Of a stretch of DNA of 64,000 nt, positions 1-7,260 are shown piece after piece. The notes beneath the pieces were generated by a model, which was not told where the DNA came from, did no database searches, and saw only the letters and a list, made by a program, of their open reading frames with translations. A program made the position numbers and the translations under genes. The stretch's first letter is position 1; the number at the start of each line of letters is the position of its first letter. Source of the DNA: Bacillus solitudinis (GTDB lineage: Bacteria; Bacillota; Bacilli; Bacillales; Bacillaceae_D); contig NZ_KZ454943.1 of the NCBI RefSeq assembly GCF_002797395.1, positions 4,551,637 through 4,615,636 on the forward strand, read 5' to 3'.

Positions 1-360
1 GCGTAATTCATTTAACGCCATGCCGATGGAGTAAATATTATGAAACGTTCCAGAAATCCAAATCGTCCCATCCTTTTTTAAAATTCTTTGACATTCTTTC
101 AGCCAACTTGTATTAAACGTATGAATTTCCTCAAGTGAATTTAACGTATCCCATTTCCCTTTATTTACGGACACCATTTTTCCAGAGCTGCAGGTTATCC
201 CGTTATTAGAGAGAAAGTAAGGTGGGTCCGCAAAAATCATATCAACAGATTCATCATTCATTTTCTTTAATAACTGCAAGCTATCTTCTTTCACTAAAAG
301 AAACTCATCATCTTTAAAAAAGATATTCTCCTTATTTAGTTCATGAAAAATCTCAATCAT
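1..360 (-). CDS. dpnA: DpnA-like adenine-N6 DNA methyltransferase, partial (3' end outside window)
   Basis: The minus strand is open from an ATG at 358-360 to the window edge (120 codons). It begins MIEIFHELNKENIFF and carries the catalytic motif as ADPPYFLS, followed by an SGTFHNIYSIG segment, typical of beta-class adenine-N6 methyltransferases such as DpnA of the DpnII system, which acts on GATC including single-stranded DNA. An AGGAG ribosome site lies 8 bases before the ATG. It follows the Dam-like gene at 418-1341 by 57 bases on the same strand, as dpnM-dpnA do in DpnII operons. The C-terminus, with the rest of the SAM-binding fold, is not visible, so the DpnA assignment rests on the N-terminal part and on context. 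Confidence 0.85.
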   Translation of the reverse strand, partial: MIEIFHELNKENIFFKDDEFLLVKEDSLQLLKKMNDESVDMIFADPPYFLSNNGITCSSGKMVSVNKGKWDTLNSLEEIHTFNTSWLKECQRILKKDGTIWISGTFHNIYSIGMALNELR

Positions 361-417
361 TATTCCAACTCCTAGTAAAGTACTTGAATACGTCCGATAC
401 CTAGTCTCAGTTATTTT

Positions 418-1341
418 TTAGAAATTGGTAATTAATAACTCACTTATTGTTCCGCGACTACCGCCTTTTGAATTTATATTTCTTCTAGCACTAACTCGCT
501 CAATCGTAAAACCCTCATATAAATCATCAAAAAAGTTGTCATCTTCATCCACATTTTTGGGGTCGGAATTACTAAGCATTAATAAGGCACCCCTTTCATG
601 TAGTTCTCTATAATATGTAGCAAGCTCTTCTTGCTCTTTATCAGTAAAGTCGAATTTACTGTATGCCGTAAAACTAGACGATGTATTTAAAGGTCTGTAT
701 GGCGGGTCAAAGTAAACAAACGTTTCCGTATCAATCACGTCTCTACTTTCTCTATAATCCCCCAAATGGATGTGAACCCTCTGCAAGAATTGATGAGCTA
801 ATTGAAGATTATCTTCATCACAAATTCTTGGGTTTTTATAATCTCCAATCGGAACATTGAATAATCCTTTTTTATTCACTCTAAACAATCCATTAAAGCA
901 AGTTCGATTTAAAAAAATAAACTGCCCTGCACGTATCATCTTTTTTTCATGATAAGACCTAAAATCAAACTCCAACAAATCTGAGTTGAAATCCTGTCTA
1001 ATTTGGTAATAGTATTCTTTCCTAGCTTCCTTGTCCAGTGGAATAAACTCTAGCTCAAATTTTTCTAAAATGCTGATAAGACTAGCGACATCCCTTTTTA
1101 TCACTTCATATACTGTATATAATTCAGGATTAATATCCCAAATATAGGCTTCTTCAATCTCATATTTTTGCACAATATCGAACAATACGGCCCCGCTTCC
1201 GGCAAACGGCTCGACATATTTCTTAATATTTCTTTCTTTTAATAGGTCCCGGTAGTATGTTTCAAAGGTATTTAACAGTTGTGTCTTCCCACCAGCCCAT
1301 TTTAAAACAGGACGAGCTAGTTTACTTGTATCAGCTATCAT
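418..1341 (-). CDS. dpnM: Dam/DpnM-type GATC adenine-N6 methyltransferase
   Basis: A 307-residue alpha-class adenine methyltransferase. The N-terminal LKWAGGKTQLL segment and VEPFAGSGAVLF (about residues 42-53) form the SAM-binding site, and YFDPPYRPL (about 207-215) is the DPPY catalytic motif. This order and length match the Dam/DpnM family, which methylates adenine in GATC. The start at 1341 has a GGAGG at 1351-1355, nine bases upstream. The likely role is to protect host DNA against the divergent MutH/Sau3AI-type nuclease at 1503. The second methylase gene lies 57 bases downstream. Specificity for GATC is inferred from family and partner genes. Confidence 0.92.
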   Translation of the reverse strand: MIADTSKLARPVLKWAGGKTQLLNTFETYYRDLLKERNIKKYVEPFAGSGAVLFDIVQKYEIEEAYIWDINPELYTVYEVIKRDVASLISILEKFELEFIPLDKEARKEYYYQIRQDFNSDLLEFDFRSYHEKKMIRAGQFIFLNRTCFNGLFRVNKKGLFNVPIGDYKNPRICDEDNLQLAHQFLQRVHIHLGDYRESRDVIDTETFVYFDPPYRPLNTSSSFTAYSKFDFTDKEQEELATYYRELHERGALLMLSNSDPKNVDEDDNFFDDLYEGFTIERVSARRNINSKGGSRGTISELLITNF

Positions 1342-1502
1342 CTATACAAACCTCCATTTATCACAAATAAACCCTAGTTATAATCTCCTACAACCTATAT
1401 AATTATATTGGGAAATTAATTTTCGGATATTTTCAAAAAAAACGTACTACAAAACTATATTCATTACTTAGTGTCTGGTCAAAAAATATGAGGTGATTAT
1501 AA

Positions 1503-2159
1503 ATGAAACTTTTAGATGCATTAGATAAAATGCAAAATCAAACTATCAATGATATCCCCTTTGAAACTTTATTCAAGGATATCTCAATTGATTTGATTAA
1601 TAAAGGAAGAATTGGACAACTTCTCGAAATTCTTTTAGGTTTACAGAATGGCAATAGCTTAACCGATTTTGAAGACGGAGAATTAAAAACAAATAAAGCA
1701 AAGGTAAATGGACTTCCAATTGAAACGATGTTTATCACCCAACTGGCAACCCAAGTTGATGATTTATTAAATAATATAGGTTTTGAGGAATCTCGATTAT
1801 ATCAGAAAATAAATCGATTAATCTATATCCCTGTCGTTAAAATGGGAGAACCAACTGACTGGTTCTTTAAAAAACCAGTTTATTTCGAAATGATAAAAGG
1901 AGACGCCTTTTATCATCAACTAGAAGAAGATTTCCATACCATCATCGAACAAATGAAAAATCATATTAAAACAGACGGTCAGCTTCATACGTCAAGCGGA
2001 AAATACATTCAAATCCGAACGAAAGATTCAAAACCCTATAGGCCTATCTATTCACACGTTTACAACGCTCCTATCTCAAATAAGAATTTTGCATTTTATT
2101 TTAAAAAATCCTTTATGACCGATCTCTTAAAAAAATCTGTGGACTATCCTGATATTTAA
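1503..2159 (+). CDS. MutH/Sau3AI-type restriction endonuclease (GATC)
   Basis: A 218-residue protein about the size of MutH. The segment GRIGQLLEILLG (residues 35-46) followed by TDFEDGELKT (54-63) and LPIETMF (71-77) has the spacing of MutH and Sau3AI nucleases; D55, E60 and K62 are the candidate catalytic D-ExK residues and E42 the extra acidic residue. AGGTGAT precedes the ATG. It is divergent from two adenine methylase genes with a 161-base shared promoter region, so it most likely supplies the cleavage activity of a GATC restriction-modification system. Classical DpnII loci use an unrelated DpnB nuclease, so this is a partner swap. A mismatch-repair role is unlikely because Bacillaceae do not use MutH. 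Confidence 0.85.
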   Translation: MKLLDALDKMQNQTINDIPFETLFKDISIDLINKGRIGQLLEILLGLQNGNSLTDFEDGELKTNKAKVNGLPIETMFITQLATQVDDLLNNIGFEESRLYQKINRLIYIPVVKMGEPTDWFFKKPVYFEMIKGDAFYHQLEEDFHTIIEQMKNHIKTDGQLHTSSGKYIQIRTKDSKPYRPIYSHVYNAPISNKNFAFYFKKSFMTDLLKKSVDYPDI

Positions 2160-2174
2160 AACGCCGCGAGAGCT

Positions 2175-2222
2175 TAAGAGGACACTGAAAAAAGGGGGAT
2201 TTCCCCATTTCAGTGCCCTCTT
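2175..2222 (+). terminator. Hairpin terminator after the MutH-type gene
   Basis: Arms AAGAGGACACTGAAA and TTTCAGTGCCCTCTT with an inner GGGGG/CCCC stem form a long, stable hairpin 16 bases after the stop codon. There is no long T-run. The CACTGAAA word recurs in hairpins at 15093-15128 and 28924-28969. Confidence 0.6.
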
Positions 2223-2225
2223 AGT

Positions 2226-2306
2226 AATGCGCGGAGCCGTTGCCCGGTTTTGAAAAGCCTTGCTATGAGTGGTTTTCTCATAGCAGGGCGCACAACGAGT
2301 GAAGCC
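2226..2306. repeat. Dispersed hairpin repeat, copy A
   Basis: A 13-base-arm hairpin (GCCTTGCTATGAG / CTCATAGCAGGGC, 2257-2289) is followed by GCACAACGAGTGAAGCC and preceded by AATGCGCGGAGCC. The same hairpin with the same kind of flanking word occurs at 14970-15054. Both copies are intergenic and sit beside a CACTGAAA hairpin. Origin unknown; the size and structure suggest a REP- or MITE-like element. Confidence 0.6.
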
Positions 2307-2363
2307 ATTACTGCTTCCTCGAAATGCTTTCAAAGGGTTTTTCAGCGGCCTCTATAGTTTTAC

Positions 2364-4541
2364 CTATTTTATCTCTTGTAAAAGCAAAGAAAGTACTTTT
2401 GCACTTTCAGCTCTCGAAGCTGTATGTTTAGGTAAGAAATACCCTTTTGAGCCTTCCATAATACTTAATTGATAAAGTGTTTGAACTGCATTTACTGCAT
2501 AATCATCAATTTTATCTTTGTCTTTATATTCATTCTCACCTTCTACAACTACCTTTGTCCCAGTCTTATGTTCAATGGCTCTAACAACTATCGTAGCCAT
2601 TTGCTCTCTTGTTAAGGGATCATTTGGGGAGAACAAACCAGACGATCTTCCTTTTGTGATATTAGCGTCATAGGCAGCTTGCACTTCGTCTCTTGCCCAT
2701 TCCCCTACATCTGAGAACTGATAGTTAGGTGAAGTCGCCTCTAATCCAAGCGCTCTTGAAATCATAATAGCAAACTGTCCTCTTGTTACCGATTCATGAG
2801 GAGCAAAGCTCATATCTTCTTTCCCTGTGACGATACCTTGACGAGTTAAATCGTGGATATAATCATAGGCCCAAAATGACTCGTCCACATCAGTATATGA
2901 CGGAATTCCCTTGAATTCATAGACTGCTACTGTTCCGGAAACTTCATGAGTGGCGGCTAGAGTGGCATGGCCAGTAGGGCTATTTTCTGCTGTGATAAAT
3001 CTTAATCCTTCAGGAGAAACATCTCCCTTTACATCCTCGGTGAAATCACGACTAGATATGAATGTAACAAAAGTAGGTTGTTTCGGATTGCTTAAGTCAT
3101 AAACCATAATTCCACTCATTCTCTCTAAGGCAATAAAAGCGTACGTAACTCCTTCAATGCGCCCTGTCACCACAGTTTCTGGTTCAGGTCCTTTTGCAGA
3201 ACTCCGTTTGTCAAAATCAATTTCATCGTTCGTAGTATTAAAGTAAGTAGGTAACGCATCGGCAATTAGTTTTTCAAAATCAGAACCACTATCAAAAACG
3301 AGCTCCATGGTTTCAGCATCAAATATCGAAAAGCTTCTTGCACCATAGGAATATAACGCTTCATATTTACCTTCAACGAGTCCGTCCTCTAAAGTGATTT
3401 TAGTTTTAGACAACGTATCGAGCAACCCCTCCTCTACTAGTTGATCTAATTCAGCTTGAGAATACCCTTCGTAATTATCAGCATTCAATTGAATGTTGTC
3501 TGAGATATCCTTAATACTTGCTTCTTCGGAGTAGCCATCGTAATCTCTTGCGTCACCTTCATTTGGTGTAAGAATATACGTTTTATCCCCTACTTGGAAG
3601 GTCTCTATCGCATCAGGCATATAGAATCCAAGCAGTGGCAGTTTCTCAATAGTTATTTCGCCGTCTCTTTTCCCATCTAACTCATTTCCAGCAACCGAAT
3701 GATCCTTTACACCTAAACCCTTCACACTTGTAATTTCTTCTTTCTCTAAATCAATCGTTGCAATCGCATTGTTTTCTTGTAAGGAAACATAGGCAGTTTT
3801 GCTATTAGGAGTTACGCTCACGTATTCAGGCTCCAGCTGTTGCAACACAGACCCTTTAGAACTAACACGCACTTCGTCATCAAGCATATCTTCAGTAAAG
3901 GAAAGTGTACGTACTGTTAATGACATGTCTTCTTTCATATCCTTTTCAATATCGATAATTGATACTGTCCCCTCTGGATCAACAAGGTAATCGTCACTAG
4001 GCTCACCTTCATTGGCAACAATAGCCTTCTTACCATCTGGAGAAAACGTGACCATATCAGGTAATGAACCTACCTCTGCTTTCGTTATATAGTCACCGTC
4101 TTTTGTTAAAAATAATATGTACCCTTGGTCCGTTTTCGGAACGCTTACAACTGAAAGGGCAATGAGGTTCTCTGTTGGATGTGAGGCAACACTGGTAATA
4201 TCATCAACATTTGATATTCCAAAATCTTTTAAATAAATTCTTTTTGAGGTTGTAATTTCTTGAAATTCACCTGACTTTAATGATTCAAACGATAGAATAT
4301 CCAGTGCCTCATCCGTTCCATTGGTGACGAAGGCTTTCTTGCGCAATTCGTCATACGCTAAAATTTCCGTGCCGCCCTCTCCAACCTGACTGTCATATTG
4401 AGCAACTTGATTAATCTGTAATGTATCTCCTTTGTATTGGAAAAATGGCGTTTCATATGTAGCTTGTACTGAGTTCAGTGGAAATTGAGTAAATGCAAAT
4501 CCAAAAGCAAGACTCGTTAGTAATGTCTTTTTAAACTTCAT
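2364..4541 (-). CDS. Secreted choice-of-anchor-I-type protein with three SLH domains
   Basis: A 725-residue protein. I place the start at 4541 (MKFKKTLLTSLAFGFAF) because GGAGGGG lies directly upstream; the longer open frame has no ribosome site. Residues 1 to about 27 are a signal peptide ending SVQA. The body resembles the choice-of-anchor I, beta-propeller-like family (YVSVTPNSKTAYVSLQENN, GEPSDDY, TPNEGDARDYDGY). Three SLH repeats fill about 549-725 (YTDVDESFWAYDYI, FSDVGEWARDEV, YKDKDKIDDYAV) and would tether the protein to cell-wall polymer. Such proteins are often annotated as alkaline-phosphatase-like, but I see no catalytic motif proving an activity. Likely a surface-exposed, S-layer-associated protein. 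Confidence 0.85.
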   Translation of the reverse strand: MKFKKTLLTSLAFGFAFTQFPLNSVQATYETPFFQYKGDTLQINQVAQYDSQVGEGGTEILAYDELRKKAFVTNGTDEALDILSFESLKSGEFQEITTSKRIYLKDFGISNVDDITSVASHPTENLIALSVVSVPKTDQGYILFLTKDGDYITKAEVGSLPDMVTFSPDGKKAIVANEGEPSDDYLVDPEGTVSIIDIEKDMKEDMSLTVRTLSFTEDMLDDEVRVSSKGSVLQQLEPEYVSVTPNSKTAYVSLQENNAIATIDLEKEEITSVKGLGVKDHSVAGNELDGKRDGEITIEKLPLLGFYMPDAIETFQVGDKTYILTPNEGDARDYDGYSEEASIKDISDNIQLNADNYEGYSQAELDQLVEEGLLDTLSKTKITLEDGLVEGKYEALYSYGARSFSIFDAETMELVFDSGSDFEKLIADALPTYFNTTNDEIDFDKRSSAKGPEPETVVTGRIEGVTYAFIALERMSGIMVYDLSNPKQPTFVTFISSRDFTEDVKGDVSPEGLRFITAENSPTGHATLAATHEVSGTVAVYEFKGIPSYTDVDESFWAYDYIHDLTRQGIVTGKEDMSFAPHESVTRGQFAIMISRALGLEATSPNYQFSDVGEWARDEVQAAYDANITKGRSSGLFSPNDPLTREQMATIVVRAIEHKTGTKVVVEGENEYKDKDKIDDYAVNAVQTLYQLSIMEGSKGYFLPKHTASRAESAKVLSLLLQEIK

Positions 4542-4660
4542 ATATTCCCCTCCTATAAATTCATTCAAGGTAAAGTATATATATTCAATGTGAAGGAATA
4601 GTAAAGTGGATTTATAAATAATATGTTTTCTTTGTAAAAGGGTACTATGAAGCCACAATC

Positions 4661-4689
4661 AAAAAAAGCCGAGCGCATTGGCTCGACTT
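4661..4689 (-). terminator. Rho-independent terminator of the aldo/keto reductase gene
   Basis: On the minus strand AGTCGAGC ... GCTCGGCT is followed by seven T residues, just beyond the stop of the gene at 4696. Confidence 0.85.
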
Positions 4690-4695
4690 CTCTCC

Positions 4696-5679
4696 TTAAT
4701 ATTTTCCGCGTATATGTTGAACAATGTCACTTTTGTAAAATTGACTTAACTTCTTAAGTTCTTCTTCTGAAAAACTTGGGGTGTCTATAGCTTCCAAATT
4801 TCCATCAACTTGTTTCACATTTTTAAAACCTGGAATGACGCAGCTAACTTCAGGTTGATCTAAAATCCAACGCAACGCCGCTGAAGTCATACTTCCTCTT
4901 CCGTCTGCTATCCATTTCAATTCATCACTTAATTCAACCGCTTTTTCAAAAGGAAGCCCTGCGAAGGTTTCACCGACATTAAATGCTTGACCATCACGAT
5001 TGAAATTACGGTGATCATTTTCTTCGAAAGTACTTGAAGCGGTGTATTTACCTGTTAGTAATCCACTTGCAAGCGGAAGTCGCACAATTATCCCAACATT
5101 CTTTTTTAAAGCTTCCTTAAAAAGAGAGTCTAGTGGCTTCTGACGAAAAATATTAAAAATAACTTGAAGCGAAGCAACATTCTCATGTTCAATACAAATA
5201 TGACCTTCTTCCACAGACTCTACACTTACACCATAGTTTCGAATAAGTCCCTCTTTTTGTAAACGGTCTAATGTGTGAAAGACTTCTCCGTCCTTAAGTA
5301 TCTCTGTGGGAGGGCAATGAATTTGATAAAGGTCTATTGCGTCTTGTTTCAATCTTTTTAGACTTGCTTCAGCATACTCTTTTACCTGCTCATAGGAGTA
5401 TGTCTTCGGATCTGAAATATCGCCACTTCTACAAAACTTGGTAGCAACATATATTCGCTCAGAACGCTCCTTGAGTACTTGTCCGATGATTTCTTCACTT
5501 CTTCCTCCCCCGTAAACATCAGCTGTATCAAAAAAGTTAACTCCCTGGTCAATTGCATGTTTAAGAGCTTCAACGGCATCAGTTGTTTGCACATTTCCCC
5601 AATCACCGCCAATCGCCCAAGTTCCAAAGCTAACTTCGCTAATTTTCATATTCGTTTTACCAAGAGTCCTAAAGTTCAT
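4696..5679 (-). CDS. Aldo/keto reductase
   Basis: A 327-residue NAD(P)H-dependent oxidoreductase of the aldo/keto reductase superfamily. MNFRTLGKTNMKISEVSFGTW is the classic N-terminus; FFDTADVYGGGRSEEIIG (about 50-67) carries the catalytic Asp and Tyr, VATKF the lysine, and YQIHCP the histidine; AALRWILDQPEVSCVIPG is the cofactor-binding end. The start at 5679 is chosen because GGAGG lies ten bases upstream and because the open frame upstream encodes nothing typical of the family. It has its own terminator and is apparently monocistronic. Substrate unknown. Confidence 0.9.
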   Translation of the reverse strand: MNFRTLGKTNMKISEVSFGTWAIGGDWGNVQTTDAVEALKHAIDQGVNFFDTADVYGGGRSEEIIGQVLKERSERIYVATKFCRSGDISDPKTYSYEQVKEYAEASLKRLKQDAIDLYQIHCPPTEILKDGEVFHTLDRLQKEGLIRNYGVSVESVEEGHICIEHENVASLQVIFNIFRQKPLDSLFKEALKKNVGIIVRLPLASGLLTGKYTASSTFEENDHRNFNRDGQAFNVGETFAGLPFEKAVELSDELKWIADGRGSMTSAALRWILDQPEVSCVIPGFKNVKQVDGNLEAIDTPSFSEEELKKLSQFYKSDIVQHIRGKY

Positions 5680-5883
5680 ATGAGGTTTTCCTCCAATTAA
5701 GTTAATGTGTTCGATAATTATTGTAAGGGTTTTCTTTAAATACTGCAAAACAAAAGCATAATCAGCTAACTAATCAAATCCTCCCCATAAAACACTCTGA
5801 TTATATAGGATATTTTATTTTTTAATGCACTGTAGACTATCCAGAAAAAGTAATTTATTTAAGTGAGTGAGCATGTTGAAACC

Positions 5884-5912
5884 TTGCTTTCTAAAAATAG
5901 ATATGCTATTAT
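5884..5912 (+). promoter_or_regulatory. Sigma-A-like promoter of the first cold-shock gene
   Basis: TTGCTT and TATTAT are separated by 17 bases. Transcription would begin near 5919 and give a leader of about 128 bases, long as is usual for cold-shock genes. Inferred from consensus only. Confidence 0.5.
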
Positions 5913-6046
5913 AAGGTTAATTATTTTTGTTCGTTCTTAAGATGGAAAGTAGGAATACCAACTGTGTTTTTTCCTCTTGCAATTTTATTAATGACGAAGA
6001 TAGTAATACAATGTGTACATAGGTGCATGCAATAGGAGGAAACAAC

Positions 6047-6247
6047 ATGTTAGAAGGTACAGTAAAATGGTTTAACGCAGAAAAAGGATTCGGTTTCATC
6101 GAGCGCGAAGGTGGAGACGATGTATTCGTACATTTCTCAGCTATCCAATCTGAAGGTTTCAAAAGCCTTGAAGAAGGTCAAGCTGTAACATTTGAAATCG
6201 TTGAAGGTAACCGTGGCGAGCAAGCTGCTAACGTTCAAAAAGCTTAA
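6047..6247 (+). CDS. Cold-shock protein (CspA/CspB family)
   Basis: A 66-residue single-domain cold-shock protein. It contains RNP1 (KGFGFIE) and RNP2 (VFVHFS), the nucleic-acid-binding motifs of the OB-fold, and acts as an RNA chaperone. The start at 6047 follows AGGAGGAAACAAC and gives the family's normal 65-67 residues; an ATG eight codons upstream is in frame but lacks a ribosome site. It is convergent with a second, similar gene at 6389-6592; the two proteins share most residues, so they are likely paralogues from duplication. Confidence 0.97.
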   Translation: MLEGTVKWFNAEKGFGFIEREGGDDVFVHFSAIQSEGFKSLEEGQAVTFEIVEGNRGEQAANVQKA

Positions 6248-6256
6248 TAATGCATA

Positions 6257-6284
6257 AAAGACTCCTATATGGAGTCTTTTTTTT
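6257..6284 (+). terminator. Terminator of the first cold-shock gene
   Basis: AAAGACTCC, loop, GGAGTCTTT followed by a run of T residues; nine bases after the stop codon. Confidence 0.9.
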
Positions 6285-6349
6285 GTTGCAGTGGAGAATT
6301 CAACTTGATACTATAATCTCTTCACTGGTAGTCTTCTCCAAAAATATGC

Positions 6350-6379
6350 AAAAAACCCTCCTAAATAGTTAGGAGGGTT
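6350..6379 (-). terminator. Terminator of the second cold-shock gene
   Basis: On the minus strand AACCCTCCTAA ... TTAGGAGGGTT is followed by TTTT, ten bases past the stop codon. Confidence 0.9.
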
Positions 6380-6388
6380 AAACTTCTA

Positions 6389-6592
6389 TTATAGCTTTAC
6401 TACGTTAGAAGCTTGCGGTCCACGGTCTCCATCAACAATGTCAAATTCAACTGATTGACCTTCATCTAATGATTTAAAACCTTCACCTGTAATTGCGCTG
6501 AAGTGTACAAAGACGTCGTCTCCGCCCTCTACTTCAATAAAACCGAATCCTTTTTCAGCATTGAACCATTTAACTGTACCAGTTTGTGCCAT
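6389..6592 (-). CDS. Cold-shock protein (CspA/CspB family), second copy
   Basis: A 67-residue cold-shock OB-fold protein beginning [20 protein letters not shown], with RNP1 KGFGFIE and RNP2 VFVHFS. The start at 6592 is chosen for the GGAG eight bases upstream and normal family length; an in-frame ATG seven codons earlier is a poor candidate. The gene is preceded by a leader of about 290 bases starting from a strong promoter at 6892-6920, with a tiny upstream ORF and a large inverted repeat, so post-transcriptional or attenuation control is likely. It is convergent with the paralogue at 6047. Confidence 0.97.
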   Translation of the reverse strand: MAQTGTVKWFNAEKGFGFIEVEGGDDVFVHFSAITGEGFKSLDEGQSVEFDIVDGDRGPQASNVVKL

Positions 6593-6664
6593 GTTAAAAA
6601 CTCCATTCTTCATATGATTTTCTCTAATATGCCAATCGTATTTACAATCCGAGGTAAATAAAAA

Positions 6665-6720
6665 TTCACATATTATAAGGAAAGTCCCTCATAGAGTGAC
6701 TATTCCTTATAATATGTGAA
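6665..6720 (-). promoter_or_regulatory. Perfect 18-bp inverted repeat in the csp leader (possible attenuator)
   Basis: TTCACATATTATAAGGAA (6665-6682) and its exact complement (6703-6720) flank a 20-base loop. Read on the csp strand the stem is followed at once by TTTTTATTTA, so it has the form of an intrinsic terminator, and it lies 72 bases before the csp start codon. It could be a terminator/antiterminator or thermosensing element that matters for cold-shock RNA chaperone autoregulation; function is inference. Confidence 0.6.
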
Positions 6721-6803
6721 TAATAAACTCTTATTTGCGGTACTATTAAGAAATCTGTATAAAGGGTATAGACCCGTTTTCATCTTTTTAAACAATAAAA
6801 GCC

Positions 6804-6818
6804 CTACCTCTCTTTCAT
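6804..6818 (-). other. Four-codon upstream ORF in the csp leader (MKER)
   Basis: ATG AAA GAG AGG TAG on the minus strand, with GGAG (6827-6830) eight bases before the ATG, an ideal ribosome-site spacing. It lies inside the long csp leader. Such a short frame can arise by chance, but its ribosome site and position make leader-peptide control possible. Confidence 0.3.
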
Positions 6819-6891
6819 CGTTACGGCTCCTATGACCGTGCCACGTGATTAGAAAGTCGCTTTACTACAAGAAATTTAAATCAATATTATA

Positions 6892-6920
6892 ATTATATCC
6901 TATTTCTTACTTTATTGCAA
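6892..6920 (-). promoter_or_regulatory. Strong sigma-A-like promoter of the second cold-shock gene
   Basis: On the minus strand TTGCAA and TATAAT are separated by exactly 17 bases. Transcription would start near 6885, about 290 bases before the csp start codon. Confidence 0.7.
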
Positions 6921-6954
6921 GAAACATTACTTTGAACGCTTGACACCAACATGC

Positions 6955-7004
6955 AAAAAGAGGTCTGTCTGAGTGATTTCTTTACCCTTTTAGACAGACC
7001 TCTT
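6955..7004 (-). terminator. Terminator of the 32-residue small gene
   Basis: AAGAGGTCTGTCT and AGACAGACCTCTT form a perfect 13-base stem; on the minus strand TTTTT follows. It lies ten bases after the stop codon at 7014. Confidence 0.9.
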
Positions 7005-7013
7005 ATAAAGTTA

Positions 7014-7112
7014 TTAATTGCTACTGTAATATTCGTTTATCATATCTAAGATTGTAGGTTCTTCTTGAACTTCCTGAGTTTTTCTCTCTGTATTTCTAAC
7101 TGTTGCACTCAC
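7014..7112 (-). CDS. Small protein of 32 residues, function unknown
   Basis: A GTG at 7110-7112 preceded by AGGAGGG opens a 33-codon frame (MSATVRNTERKTQEVQEEP then TILDMINEYYSSN). It is hydrophilic, has no membrane segment or cysteine, and is not a protein I recognise. What makes it convincing is the full transcription unit: a near-consensus promoter at 7153-7182, a strong ribosome site and a perfect terminator at 6955-7004, all in the same orientation. An alternative is a small RNA with a fortuitous frame, but the ribosome site argues for translation. Confidence 0.7.
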   Translation of the reverse strand: MSATVRNTERKTQEVQEEPTILDMINEYYSSN

Positions 7113-7152
7113 GATGTATCCCTCCTACTTTTAATCTTTCTTTCTTAGGTTC

Positions 7153-7182
7153 ATTATAGGATAGCTGTACTATAATAGTCAA
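7153..7182 (-). promoter_or_regulatory. Sigma-A promoter of the 32-residue small gene
   Basis: TTGACT and TATAAT on the minus strand with an 18-base spacer, about 40 bases before the GTG start. Confidence 0.75.
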
Positions 7183-7207
7183 TGGTTTTTTATCTGTATT
7201 AACACAC

Positions 7208-7247
7208 AAAAAAACAGGACTCCCAATAGTGAAGATTCCTGTTTTTT
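7208..7247 (-). terminator. Terminator of the DUF523/DUF1722 gene
   Basis: AAAAAACAGGA and TCCTGTTTTTT form a stem with A and T runs on both sides, just past the stop at 7261; it could serve either strand. Confidence 0.75.
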
Positions 7248-7260
7248 AATAACATGTATA

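Noticed and set aside
1503..2159. MutH as part of methyl-directed mismatch repair
   Set aside because: Bacillaceae lack this pathway, and the gene is tied to two GATC methylases, so restriction is the simpler reading.
4542..4658. N-terminal extension of the SLH protein
   Set aside because: The extension has no ribosome site, while the inner ATG has GGAGGGG and opens a perfect signal peptide.
5917..6162. Open frame of 81 codons opposite the first cold-shock gene
   Set aside because: It lies antisense to a certain csp gene, has no ribosome site and its sequence is the complement of conserved csp codons.
6721..6890. Known riboswitch class in the csp leader
   Set aside because: I compared the leader by eye with c-di-GMP, fluoride, ZTP and manganese riboswitch cores and found no match.
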